64,000 nt of DNA from Taeniopygia guttata (Eukaryota > Chordata > Aves > Passeriformes > Estrildidae): positions 21,083,501 through 21,147,500 of the forward strand of contig NC_133036.1 of NCBI RefSeq assembly GCF_048771995.1, given 5' to 3'. The position numbers and the translations under genes are program-made. Positions 34,663 through 48,255 of this stretch are shown here, piece after piece. The stretch's first letter is position 1, and the number at the start of each line of letters is the position of its first letter. Below the pieces are notes generated by a model. That model had not been told where the DNA came from and searched no databases. It saw only the letters and a program-made list of their open reading frames with translations.

Positions 34663-35144
34663 TGTCAAAATCTGGCTCTCTGCAACCCCGATTCTGGTCC
34701 AGCCGGAGGGAGTGTGGCAAAAATAGAGAGATGAGAACAATAGAATTGCCCGAAAAATTAAGAACTTTAATAGGAAAGAACAAACACAGAAACCACACAA
34801 TCTGAGGGGCAAGATGCAAAGACAAGGGGCGTGGCAAATGTAACAATATATAGGGGCATTCTGAGGGCAGGGGTTCAATCACAAAGGCAAATTTGGAACA
34901 TGACCATATATGTGAAAGGTCCCAAAACAACTGAGAACAAGAACCAGAAACCTGACCTATTACAGAATTAATTTCATTTACATACATACCATTAACATAC
35001 CAACTCCCATGACCACACTTCTTGCCATGACCTGACCATGTATCTCTCTTTCAGCATCCCACTTCCCATGGTCTCAGGCTGATGCCTCCTGTATATGCCA
35101 CTTAGGCTAAACCACTGCTCATCCCAACCAGTTGTGTTCCCACA
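34663..35144 (-). repeat. LTR-like element (family H)
   Basis: Minus strand starts TGTGGGAACACAACTGG (35144). It has a TATA box at 34852-34847 (CCCCTATATATTG) and ATTAAA at 34771-34766, about 80 bp apart, then U5-like sequence ending at GGTTGCA (34681) or TTTTGACA (34663). No target duplication was confirmed. The minus-strand open frame across it is incidental. Confidence 0.6.
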
Positions 35145-38100
35145 AATGTTAACTCTTTAAAAACAAATCAAATTGATTTAATAGAGGAGCATTAATTATT
35201 CATTGGGATAAAGGTTTGTGAACTGCCACAAAGAGCCCCAGTGGGTTTGGGAGGAGGAGGAATGACAAATGGCTGGAAAGATATAAAAGTACAGAGCACA
35301 CTATAATACAGCAATATTAATTAATAATTCAGATATTATTTATGTTTAATAGGTTATAAAGCCATTTGGAGTTAATAAACTGACTGACCTTCAACTTTGC
35401 ATTGCAGTAGGCACAAGATATATTGCTTCTTAAAGAGGGAATGCTCCAACATTGCCTTGGAAATGGAACATGTTATTTAGTAACAGTGATTCAGCTCATT
35501 GCACATTATCCCCAACATGAGAACGTGGATAATTAAATGACTATTAAAGCCTGTGTATTGCAATCCACTGTAAAAGAAGTCAATATTTGTTTTTCCCTGA
35601 GATCACCTCAGAGAAACTGGGGTTTTCCTGAGCAGGTCTTGCAGTATTAGCTGGTATTGCATTTCAGTCTTAAAATCTGCTGTCAGTACAGTTGGGAGAA
35701 CCATGGCACCTACAAGATTTCACCAAGAATATGTGGAGACCCATCTGTGTGTAAGTGCATGCAGATGTAATCTGCATCTCTGAAAGTGAGAAATTCTAAG
35801 CCCTTAAAGGGAAAGGGCTGCAAATCCTAAATTTGCACAAGCAAAAACTCCCAAGAAGGTGTTTTTGGCAGTGATTCTGCAAAGCCTGTGCTGAAGTCCT
35901 TTGAATCCACAGGCCCTCTGTAGAGTGGCCTCTCAAATCTGGGCTCTAAACTCTCCTTTTTCTGTTGTTCTGATTTGTAATAGAGTCAAAGTTAGCCCCA
36001 CCAGCTGTGAAATCAGAGGTTTTGTTGGTAGATTGCTGGTCTGGTTGAAAATTATTCTCCAAGGAAAACACCATGCTTCACTCCATATTGAAGCATCTCT
36101 CAAGAGGCTGCTCCTGGAGTGAGGGGGTTGTCCCTTGTCAATAGGTCCCTGCCTTCACTAGTGACCCAGATTGTATAAAAACACATCTGGGAGCATTAGT
36201 CGGTGCTTAAAGGAAGCATAATAGTACCAAACATTATTAATTAACCCTTTAAGCAAGACTGTGTGGTTGAAAGCATCCATGTGCACTCTGCCTTGGTGTT
36301 GCAATTCTGCTAAACCAATTCCTGTGATCATTTAAAATATTAATTTATGGGTGTCCCTTTGCACTGCAAAACTGAATCTCAGAAGAATGTTTTATCCCGT
36401 CGTGCAGATTGGTATTTTCAGCTCAACATATAGACTCCCTGAATTGTAAAATGCTAACCAGACCACATAAACACGGCAGACATTATACTCTATTCTATAT
36501 GCGCTCTTCTGTCTCAGTGGGCTCTGCAGTATCTTGATACATAATAATCTATTTTAAAACACATTGACTTATTTCTCTTATCCCATACACACTCCTGAGT
36601 CTATTACTCTAAATTATATACCAGTTTAATGTGTATATTTCTTACTTTTCTACCGTTGAATTTATTTCAATTAAGAATGTGAAGCTCAATGAGACACAAG
36701 ACATTAATCCACATTAAATAAACATGCAAGAAATTAAAGATTTATTACTAACCAACTAGATTTACAGTTAAGGAATCACCACAGTCTTGTCATCCATAGA
36801 CTGTGTTTCCTTGAAATACTAAATTATCTGGTTAATTATAAAAACAAGCAAAAATAATTAATGCTCCAGCAAAATTTCTAACATGCTGTTCAGAACAAAG
36901 TTAATCTATAGAGAGATATTATTGACTCCTATTTTTCTATTTTTTAACAAAGATTTTGCATATTTGCAAAATACAAGAGTAAGTTTATGATGAAGAAAAT
37001 CCAGTGTGTGTAGTGTGGAGTGAATGGGATTCCTCAGCTCCTGTGGAATCAGTCCCATTTGCTGTTAACTTTGTCAGAGAGTACTGCCAGAATGTGAATG
37101 ATGAATATTTTGCAAAAAAAATTAGTTTTTCTCTCTTGCCATTTGTTAAGAAATATAAGTGGTTTCTATTAATTTCTAGGAGAATGTACAGGTTATGTTT
37201 CAGCAAAAATGTTGATTGCTGATCAAAATGTTGATTGCTAACAAATTGATTATTATCAGAGCTAAAATATGTAGGACAGGCACTGTATCTTGGCTAGACC
37301 TAGATAATTTTCATCTGTTAATCATACAGTCTTATTTACACAGGAAGGTTTTATATCTCTCTATATAGATATAGATGTTTACGCAATAATTATGTTATTA
37401 AAATGTTAAGCAGGAGCAACACACAATGATGCAAATGTATACTCATAACAGAACAGAGATTGTGTCCACTGAACATGCAATTCCCATGATCCACAAATAA
37501 GGGATACCCAAATCCTTAGATTTATTGAGGGTCAGAATGCCAGACTCAAAATTAGCATGTCAGACCTGAAGCCATCCATTTCCTTTCACAAAGTACATCA
37601 CCCTGCACTTCTACAGCTCATTCTGGAGGATGCAGCTTGGGGAAGAGGCTCAAGGTGTTAGTTAAGGTCAATGACAATGAATTGTCAGCCAGAGCTCAAG
37701 AGTGGGAAAAGAGCAGGAATATTGAAAGATGACAAGGAAAGTCCTTCAGAGGCTTTCAGAGTGGGCTCTGCAGAGATGCTCTACATCCCTTTGGTCACCC
37801 TTAGACATCCAGCAAATTTTCTTTACAACATAGCTTCTGTTTTGCTGCTGTTATGAAGGGAGATAAGACTGATTTTTTTTTTTTTTCATTATAGAGAACA
37901 TTTTTTTAGTTCTTCTACAACTAGTGACAAGTAGGAATTTTTTCTTTGTGTTCTAAAAATTTAATTTATTGGCTTACAGGAAAGCCAGTGGGTTTGTTTC
38001 TTCTTCCATGTTTTCCTAGAAATCATAGAAACTACCAAAAATTACTCCTCCACTATGGTTTCTTTCTTCAGGCCCAGAACTCAACTCACTCTTGGTTCGT

Positions 38101-40604
38101 GCAGAAGAGGCATCAGAATAAAGAGTTTAACTCACAATTGCCAGCAGGAATGGGCTGAGCAGGTTAGAGCAGCAATTAAACTGTCATTGTCACATGTCCA
38201 GATTCACACCAAGGTATCAGAGATCCTTTACATCTCAGAGGAACAGCCCCTCAAAACTGTGTATTTCTGTGTTTCAGCATTATCATTCACTGTCTTTAAA
38301 AATCCTTTAGCTCAGTCCTGTCCCTGACTGGGTGAGTTACAGGCACATGCTTAGGAAGGAGCAGAAATAATTTTAAACTGTTTGCCTCCCTTATTTATTT
38401 GATTAATTAGCTCCTGGTGGTGACTGGGGTTTTACGCTTCCCAACTCTTAATGCCATCTCAAGGATTTCTGGTCTTTAAGTGCATTTTTGGCAGAAATGT
38501 TGTTTCCACAGGACAATTCTTTTTTCCCAGTGTGAAAAATTTACACCAGCTGTCCAGTTAGGCCATTTTCCAAGCTTATATATGAATATTTGTGAGGTAA
38601 TGTCCATTTGCTTAATTGAAAATCACCAGAAAGAATAAATACAAAGTATTTAGGTAATTCTTGAGAAAATCCAATTTTCATTGCCATCTATACATGAGAG
38701 TACACAAAAAAAATCAGAGTGGTTCTGAAATTAATAATTCAAAACACAATCCATAGCTCCAAAAGTATGTCTTAGCAGCATTTATACATATATTTCATAT
38801 TTGTTCCCTCCCCTTCAGAGTTAATGCTTGCACAGTTTGCCTGTTTATTATTTACAAATTCAGTTACTGGCTGGCTGAGGATTTTGGAGAGTAGCAAACC
38901 CCTCTAGAACTTTCTTTGTCCTCTTTTCCAGCAGCTTTATCAATACAATTACTTTTGTTTTGTATGAAAACCTGTGTGAGGGCAGGGGAATCCTATAACT
39001 GATGTTAAAGCAGACACTATTCCTGGCTACACACACACAGAAAGCACTGAGAGCTCCTGCTTCCCATCCTCTCCTCTCCCTGCTGTCCCCAGCACACCCT
39101 TGGCCCAATGGTGAACTTCCTTCCTCAGAAGATGAAAGGTAGCAGGAGATAAATGCCAGCTCAGAGATCCCTTATGGATCAGTCTGCAAATAGAGAAAGT
39201 GGTTGCCAAGGATCCACCCAAGAGTGCAAGGTGCATTTTCCTGTTAATGTCTGAGCAAAGCTGTAGAGCCTCAACTCGCCCAGAGATTCCCTTGGGATGG
39301 ACACAGTGCAGAGCAGAGCCTTAAAAGTCCTCTTAAGGTTACATATGAGCTTCCCAAAAGCTCAGTGAGCAGCAGGAACTTTAACAAGCCCCCGTCACAG
39401 CTCTCAAAGGTTTTGAGAGCACTGTCTGAGATGTGTTTAAGACATAATGATTTACAACATATCAATCACTAGTGGAGTCACACTACATGCCTCCTACTGT
39501 TCCTGTCAAAAAGGTTTCTTTTAAGATACTTAGATTGAGATTGGGAATAAATTTTACACCTAAAAGAGCTCAAAGAGATGCTATCAATAAAACATATTGG
39601 TTTGGTAAATGCTGATTTGACCTTTGGAGGTCTATATAGTGTTCTGTGTCCTTGATTTAGTTACAGTCTTATTCAACTCTTTTCTCCTAATAATATTATT
39701 TTACATGTGCTTAGCAAGCACTGTTTGGCTCCCTCTTCCTAAATTTTAATGGGAATTACCCTAAGTTTGTACATTATCATATCAGTTTTCAACTCCTTAA
39801 CTGAGGAAACACCATTTATGTCCTCCAACACCTGCCTTCCACCTTGCTTCTGAGTAAGAGTTTGGAGTAAACAAAAAGATTGTTTATGAACACAAATGTT
39901 TCAGAGGTCAACAAAAGCATAACAAAATCCAGGATGGTATTTCTGACAAATTTGATCATAGTCTTGTAAGCTTTATATACCAAAATTTGCTCACATGAGC
40001 ATTCAGGTGCAATTTCCAGAACCTGCACCTGAATATGTTTGTGTGCAGGTATAGGCTTGTAAAAAAGTGCCTAACTTGCTACTTAGTGATAGTTTAGCAA
40101 CAACTCCTTGCTATCACACTAAAATTGGAATAACCAGATAGTTTTCAGAAGTACCCAGCATTTAATCTGGCTTTGAAAGCAAAACCAAAAGAGTATTGTG
40201 ACATTTCCATTAATTAAGACATACAGTCCTATTTTGAAGTCCATTGATGTCAACTCTCATTCAACAGGTATTTTATTATGGCCAAAGCCAGCATCCAGTC
40301 TTGCTCACTGAATTTCCTTTTTCTTCCATTCCATTCTTCCATTCAAATCATTCTGTTAAGAATTGTGCAGTTGTTTGGAAAAAAGCTTGCAAGCTTTTAA
40401 ATTAGTTCCTTTGGAGTTGTTGCAATTTTACTGCATCAAGCAGATTACACTAAATGCTGCATTAACGTAGCATTGGCCAGAGGGATTGTTGTCCACAGGA
40501 GAGGTTAACAATGTCCTGGGCAGCAGGAATGACTGGTGAAACAGTGAGAAACATCATCTCACAGCTACCTACAAGCACTGCACTGCTAATTATTAAGAAT
40601 TTGA
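35145..40604. other. Unique AT-rich DNA, repeat-poor
   Basis: Five and a half kilobases with no recognised repeat, exon or RNA gene. Simple sequence is limited to a T run at 37873-37886 and a short TATATAGATA stretch near 37363. Confidence 0.5.
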
Positions 40605-41130
40605 TTTTGCATTGATGGCTCTTGTCCAACCTGCAGAGCTGCCCCAGCCCTGGGCCCAGCACAGCCAGGACCTGGAACTGCTGCAGAGAGCCCCGAGGAG
40701 GCACCAGGATGAGCAGACAGATGGAGCAGCTCTACTGGGAGGAAAGGCTGGGAGAGCTGGGATTGTTCACCTGGAGAGGAGAAGCTTTGGGGTGAGCTCA
40801 GGGTGGCCTTGCAGGGCCTGAAGGAGCTGCAGGAAAGATGGAGAGAGACAATTGACAAGGGCTGGAGGGACAGGACACAGGGAATGGCTCCCACTGCCAG
40901 AGGGCAGGGATGGACGGGATATTGGGAATTAGGAATTGTTCCCTGGCAGGGTGGGCAGGCCCTGGCACAGGTGCCCAGAGCATCTGTGGCTGCCCCTGGA
41001 TCCCTGGCAGTGCCCAAAGCCAGGCTGGACACTGGGGTTCGGAGCAGCCTGGGACAGTAGAAGGCATCCCTGCCCATGACAGCGGTGGCACTGGGTGGGC
41101 TTTAAGGTTCTCAACCAACCTGTTCAGGTT
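40605..41130 (+). mobile_element. CR1 LINE, 5'-truncated
   Basis: Forward CR1 3' region: GACCTGGAACTGCTGCAGAG, GGGAGAGCTGGGATTGTTCA, AGATGGAGAGAGACAATTGA, ATTGTTCCCTGGCAGGGTGG, GGATCCCTGGCAGTGCCC, with a degenerate tail (GGCTTTAAGGTTCTCAACC). Overlapping frames on both strands come from the repeat. Confidence 0.92.
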
Positions 41131-44100
41131 AATTTTACAGCAGTTTAAATGTTGCTTTTTACCTGCTGAAATACTGGATTGATTTTCATTATCTGGCATT
41201 ATTTATGTCTCTGTCTTTCTTTTGTTCTTCCTTTCTGTATTGGAAGATTCCTGAAATTTCACCTTTTAACCAGGCATAGAAGTGGAGGTCCAAGAAAACC
41301 ATTTCTTCAGCTCATCCCACAGATCCAATGGCACTTCTGTCTTTTCTTTTGATTTTCTAGAATGTTTGAAATGTATTTGCTCTTTGTGGGGACACCAAAT
41401 TCTGCAAAGTAATGACACATCACCAGAATTTCTAAAATTTTCCATATTTTCAAATAAAGTATCTAACACTATAAATGGATCACAATAATTCATATATTTT
41501 ACCATCTTCATGAAAATTTACATTAAAAAATTAAATTGAAGGTATATTAAAATATTTTCCACATCTTAAGAAGTAACCAACATTTAGCACTTCAAACACA
41601 AAGCAATTTTAAAACATTATTCTGCTTCTTAGCAAATAACTGTAAAAATTATTTCCAACAATGAAAAATTACCTACTGTGAAATATTAACAAAGAATTTA
41701 ATACTGTAACCCATTAAAATACATTAAAAAGTTCCCACTAACTTCATCTGCGTTTGGGTTTTGTCCTTTGCTAATAAAGCTTTAGGAGAAGGTTGTTGCA
41801 TCAAATAGAAATTATTATCTTATTAGTTTTATCACTTTGTATTTCTCAAATGAAGTCAAAATTCTTAGTGGTCAAGGGAAATGGAAAGCTGATGGGGTTA
41901 GCTGTTAACTCCCACCCTGCCTGGGCAGTATCATACAATGAAAACATAGATCAAACTTTATTTTCCCAGCAGGTTCATATACAGAAGTCTATAAAGGGCA
42001 GAGAGTCAGACATTTACAAAAAGATCCTTCTAACAAACTGCTTAAATGGCTCTTCTGATATTTGAAATTTGTAAACTACTAAATGCCAATTTGAATTTTG
42101 CAGATGCAGAATCTTGCCCTAAGAAAATTATTCATTTAAAAACTGTACCACTGTATTTTCATGCTGTAGAATATGTGCTTATAAAATTCCTTTGCTACTT
42201 CAAAATCTTCGGCTGGTTTAATCTCTGCTGTGCTTATGTGCACCACCACAAATTCTGAGCCATTCCAGGCTTACAGCAGAACCTCTGAATATTAAAAGTT
42301 AATATATTTGGGTTCTACTAACACCACAAGGGCTCACAGTGTAAGAAATTATGCTATTAAGAGGAAGGCCAGGCTCTTAGCCATGTATAACCAGGCTAAA
42401 TCCAGTAGTGTGCTGCTGTCACCATCTATTGGTTGGCTCTGGGGGTGTCAAAACCAAACAATTTGCAAAACAGAGCTAAAGTTAATTAGCAAAACTAACA
42501 AATGCAACAGAAGAATTAATAAGAAATACTGAGTTAAGACTCTCAAATTCAAGTAATGAATCGAGAGTGATTTAAAAGTCCACTTAAGGGTATGCACAGG
42601 AATGAGCAAGAAATGTGTTCAGCTCTTTGTGCTTATCAGGAGGGAGATTATTGCACAAGAGCTGAAACATCTGAGAGAGAAATGGATCCTTAATCTGGTA
42701 ACATAAATAAACTAATTTCTGACAATCCATTTCAAGGACTTAATCTAAATTGCCAAGTAATTAGCCTTGTTTACTGAGGCTTGCCCTATTAACTTTATCT
42801 GGTATTTTAAGAAGGCAAAATATTTCCAGTATCACAGAATACATAATCACAATAAATACATTTACCCCCTCACTCTGAGCTGCTGTATGATGCTGAAGCT
42901 AAAATAGAGAAAAGAATTAGATGTGTGTCAAGATGAAAACATTGGCAGGGAAGACCAAGAAGTCTGTGGTCCAATTCAAGCAAGCAGGATTTTGTAGGCA
43001 TCAGCAGCATCCAGTATGGCCAGGACACTGGGACAACCTGGGCAGGATTTGCCTGTGCAGAATGGATGGATGTGGGATGCTGTTTGCACTGTCTGCATCT
43101 TGCAGCCTGGCAAATACTGAGCAGCCAGCTCTTAAGGAGTGCAGGTTACTCTTTATATATGTGACAGGAAATACTGAACTTGGCAGGGAATTCATTAGGG
43201 TGGTTTCCAAGCTTAAAAGGGTTTTCTGGGACTGTTTCTGACCCCATTCAATTCAATTATTTGTAGCATGGCTTCCTTCCAGGAGTTTCAACATGCCATT
43301 CATTCAGGGAAATTAATTTTAAGTCAATGGTAGTTTTGCTTGCATAAGAAGTATGAGCTTGGGAAGTCTGCTTGTGTGCAATCTACTTTAAAACTACTTT
43401 CTAATAGTCCACGTGCATAGTGCACACACAGGAGGGGTGATATTTTGTGAGAACTGTGAGTCTGGGTTCCCAGTGAGAGAGTTGCTTTGTGTTTTGTTGG
43501 GATTTTTCTTCCTTATACAATTCAGAATGATATTAATGGGAAATTGTACAGTTTTCATGTTACCTTTTCAAAATTAATTTGCTACAAAAATATTTATACA
43601 AACACTGTTAAACTGTATTTTTAAATTATCAGATACAGGCAAGAATTAATAGTCGTGTCAATTACCATTGTATAAAGAATCTAATATTTTCTGGTTATTG
43701 CAGTTTGCTTTGACTTAGAATTTATAAAGAGCTTTCTGTCTCTAAAGGACATAAAATCAGAGAACACCTGAATGAGCAAGAAAGCAGCATGGGAGAGGTA
43801 AGTGAGATTTCAAGAGAACACAAGGCATCATTGCCAACACAGTTTATGGGGCTTCTTTCCATTCATTCCGGAATCTCCTGCTGAATTAGGGTCTAACTGC
43901 ACACAGAACACCAGGATAACAAAGGGCAGGAAACTCTGTCACACTGACTTGTTCCTGAACACCCAAGGAATGAAAATAATTCTAAATAAAGAACCAGACC
44001 AGGATGAGCTTAGTGAGCTGTAACTAGGATCATTCATGGGAGAAGCAGATTCTTTGTGTGAAGAGGTTGTCGGACTCTGGCCCAAACTGTTCAGCCCCTC

Positions 44101-47100
44101 TTCCTTCCCAAAAGGTGAGACCTATTGCTTCCCACTCCCACCGAGCTCTTGGAAACACCACTGCCTCAGGAGCAGGGGTCCGGCCAGGGGAGGGGTCTGC
44201 AATCCCACCCAAACAATGAACCAAAGTCTGCCTGCTCACAGATCATTCCTGAGCAGCAAACAGGGCTGGATTTGTTGTGGAGGAGCATTCACTTGGAATC
44301 ACTCACTCTGCTTGCCACTTGAAACAAACCTTCTCTTTGTGTAATTGTAATGCTCCCTAATTACTTAGGACTGACTAATTATTTAAGTGTTAATAGTATA
44401 TATAGTCAATCTGCCTGCCTTTGGTGTCACACATTTAATGTACTGCACTTCTCCATTTCCCTTAAATGATGCTAGTTTGCTCAGACATGTCTTCTTAGAT
44501 ACCTTTTAAACCAGTCCTGACATTTTAATGGGATATAATTATGATAACAAGAAACCCATTATAGAGATGAGATTGAGGTCATATTAGGAAAATATTTCCC
44601 CCATTAGTTATTGTACGCACTGAAGTCTGTTGTTTGAAAGAGACAAAGATTTCTACAAACTAAAATAAATATAAAATATTTATGCAAGTAAAACTAAATA
44701 AATCTAGTGTTGGAAGCATTTTTGTCTGAAATTCAGATTTGAGGCAAAACACTTAATATGTATATTCACAGTGACTTTGAGAAATTCCTAATGCAGTTCT
44801 GCAGGTATTCAGTTCTGAGAGTAAAAATGGAGGAGCTCTGAATTCCCCTTTTAATCTGTCCTGGGTTCTATTTTGTACATCTGTCAAAGCATATAACATT
44901 TCTTATGTAATGCAGGCCTGTAGAAAGCTGTTTTTATTTCCAGCTGGCGCATTTCTGCACTCAAATGCTCAGCCATAATTTAGTTATTTGTTCCCTACAT
45001 ATGGATTGTTTACTTTACAAACTTGCACAGAAAATGCAACTGTACACTAAACCATTAGGATTCTGTTGGAAAGATTTGTGTTTTTTGTTGGAGGAAGTTC
45101 ACACTAAAATCAAGATCTTAATACCCCTTTGAGGCTTCTGAAGTCCCATGGCAACTGTTGAAAAGATTTATTTCTTCAGCATATGTAAATTGGATATTTT
45201 AAAGTCAATATGATTTAAAGCTAACATCTCTTCAATAACACAGACAAGACAAAGGTTTTATTAAATGAAATAACAGAGGAAATTGTAGTTCCACATTTCA
45301 ATGTAATATGGTCAAGAAAATGGAAAATAATATTTAGTGAAATTAAAAGTGCAGGCTTGAAATTTACATCACTCTTAATCTATATCTTTGCTTTTCACTT
45401 ATTTTATCTGACATGCCCCAATCCTTCCAGGAGAATTACCCATGAGATCTATTTGCTATAGGGATATTATCAAGATCACACTGGGGGTTACACACTGATT
45501 TAGTCAACAACCTTTTTGCTGTATTAATTAGGCAGAGATAATAGCAAATTTTAAAAGAATAGTTAAAGTTTGTATCTCATGCAGATCCTTACCTATGCTT
45601 ATAATTAAGTGACATTTTTATATTCATAAACCCTTAGTGTTACTTGAAAAGTCTCAGAAAGGAAAAAAAAATACAGTTTTCATAAAGTTTTAGTCTGAAA
45701 AATAGACTTGGCTTCAAATTATTTCTGTTTCAAAAGTGAGTCCACTTAATATTTACTGCGATATCTAATTTAAATTGGCACTACATTGGGGCCTAATGAG
45801 GCATTCCTGTTTGTCAGAGGTGATCTATGACCTGTGCCGGGTTATTTGTGCCATAAAATTCTGTCATCAAGTACATTCATACTTAATTGGAGTTTGAAAT
45901 ACTGCATTACAGGATAAAGTGTTTTAGCTTTCCAATTTGAAAAATCTAGGGAAGAGGAGGGGAAAGAAATGCAAAATTTGTTTACAGCTATATCAGCATT
46001 AAGTAATAATTTTCAAACGAGATGGAAACATTGACAGTGCAACCACTACAAATTTCAGAGAAAGAAGTTCCATTCTTGTAGTCTTTTAGACTCTAAGACG
46101 TACCAACACAAAGCACTGGATCAGAAGGTTTAAAAACTCAAATTTATGCCTTTTTAACCCTCCTAGAACATTTTTACATCTCCCTTCTATCAGTAGACAT
46201 GTGAAATTTCAATGAAATGGAAAAAAATTGTATATAAAGGCTCCTCTTTATAGACTCCCCATCATCCACTAAGATATTAAACTACGGATCTCAGCACCAA
46301 ATCTATTGATACAAACCTGTAATTCTGGAGCAGCTTTAAAACACATGGCCTTCAGTATTTAATTCATAAGAACAATATTTATATTTACTTTTAGCATAGG
46401 TTTTATTTAAGAAGCATGAAGTGGAACCAGGTGCAGAACACTAAAATTAAAAAAAAACAAAAACAAAAACAAAAACAAACAAACAAACAAAAAAACCAAA
46501 CAAAAACCAAACCTCTCAGGATGAACTAGAGCTTGTTCACAAAAACGGACTCTGCTTCAAGCATGAAGTGTCCTTTTTGATGCACATGAACTGCCCTTGT
46601 CCAGGAATGATCACATAAATAATGGAAAACATGGCTTAGAGTAACTTAAATCTATCTATCCTGCCTTCTCAAGAATCAAATCAGGCCACTTGAATTCTTT
46701 GGATCATCCTATTGCCTTCTGAGCACACCCAGTGGCAGGGCTTGTATTCTGAGAATGCTTCAGTGTGTGGTATTAATTCAGATATCCATTTACCCCATTA
46801 TTTTCGCCCTTTGTATTGGACAAAATAGGTACCACTTGTTCAGATTTATCTTTTTTTCATCAGTTACTGACAAATCACAGGGGGAATTTATCTTTCCCTC
46901 TGTTGAAACAGAAGAAAATAACTATTTTGGGGTTTTTTTTTAATTATTTTTTTCATTTTATTGCTGCTTGTAATTCCCGCATAGATTTGGATTACCTACA
47001 ATGAAACAAGTCCATTCTGTCTCTTAACATTCTTGCTTCCCATGGCCAAAAGAACAATTCCAGATTAATTGCACCAGCTCACATTTCAAAATAATGTTTC

Positions 47101-47424
47101 TGCCTTGAATGGCACAGGAGGAGAGATTGCTTAGAACAGTGGGAGAAATCAAATAAATTGGTTAATTGTTCCTAATATAGAAGGGGATAGACTTGGCTCA
47201 CCAGTTCTTCACAAAGTGCACTGTCCTTATATAATGAATTTTTTTACCCATTGTTTATATTGATCCCTTGGCCATTTCACTGTCTGACTACAAATACTTC
47301 TTTCCCAGAGCCACAACTCTTAAATATTTTATAGAACAAGAAGAGTTGTCCTGTTAAGTTTGTTCAGCCACCTACTGGCAGAATTCTGCTCTACTCTGCA
47401 GATCAAAGGGAAAACAAGAGTAAA
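41131..47424. other. Unique AT-rich DNA, repeat-poor
   Basis: More than 6 kb with no recognised transposon or exon. One A/C simple repeat lies at 46448-46512. Confidence 0.5.
46448..46512. repeat. (AAAAC)n / (AAAC)n simple repeat
   Basis: Runs of AAAAAC then AAAC units in tandem with few interruptions. Confidence 0.9.
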
Positions 47425-48255
47425 TCCCAGAATCACTGACACTGGAAAAGCCCTCCCAGCCCATGGAGTCCCAGCCGTACCCAATGCCCACACTGTCCCC
47501 AGCCCAAGGGCATTGAGTGCCACCTCCAGCCCTTCCAGGGACACCTCCAGGGATGGGGACACCAAACCTCCCTGGGCAGCCCCTACTGAGGTCTGAACAT
47601 CCTTTCCATGGGGAAATCCCTGCTGGTGTCCACCTGAGCCTCTCCTGGCACAGCCTGAGGCCGTTTCCTCTCCTCCTGTCCTTGTTCCCTGGGAGCAGAG
47701 CCCAAACCCCCTCCCCCTGCTGTCCCCTCCTGTCAAGGAGTTGTGCAAAGCCACAAGGTCCCCCCTGAGCCTCCTTTTCTCCAGGCTGAGGCCCTTTCCC
47801 ACCTCCCTCAGCTGCTCCTGGGGCTCCAGCCCCTTCCCCAGCTCTGTTCCCTTCCCTGGATATGCTCCAGCCCCTCAAGGTCTCTCTGGCCATGGGGAGA
47901 CCAGAACTGGACACAGCCCTTAAGGGGCCTCAGCAGACCCAGCAAAGGGAGCCCTGGTCCATTGGGCCACGCCATGGCTTGGGCAAGCCAGGGTGCCCTT
48001 GGCCTTCTTGCCATCTGGCCACATGCTGGCCTCTCAGGTCCAGCCCCTGTCACCAGCACCCCCCGACCTTTCCCACCAGCAGCTTTTCAGCCCCTCTGCC
48101 CCAGCGTGGAGCACTCATGGAGTTGTTGTGACCCCAGGGCAGGACCTGGCAGATGTCCCTGCCGTCCCTCATACCATTGGCATCATCCCATGGATCCAGC
48201 CTGTTCAGATTCCTCTGCAGAGCCTTCCTGCTCTCCAGCAGGTCCACAATCCTGC
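47425..48255 (-). mobile_element. CR1 LINE, longest copy in the window
   Basis: The CR1 3' end is on the left (CCCAGAATCACTGACACTGG, AAAAGCCCTCCC). The inverted 3' UTR follows, with CCTTGTTCCCTGGGAGCAGA and CTCCTGGGGCTCCAGCCCC, reaching CTGCTCTCCAGCAGGTCCAC near 48245. Long frames on both strands up to about 48399 are not coding evidence. The tail type differs from the GGAAGGGACC copies, so this is a different CR1 subfamily. Confidence 0.87.

Noticed and set aside
34447..34878. Minus-strand 143-codon frame, Cys and hydrophobic rich
   Set aside because: It overlaps the TATA box, poly(A) signal and U5 of LTR H and so is not credible as a gene.
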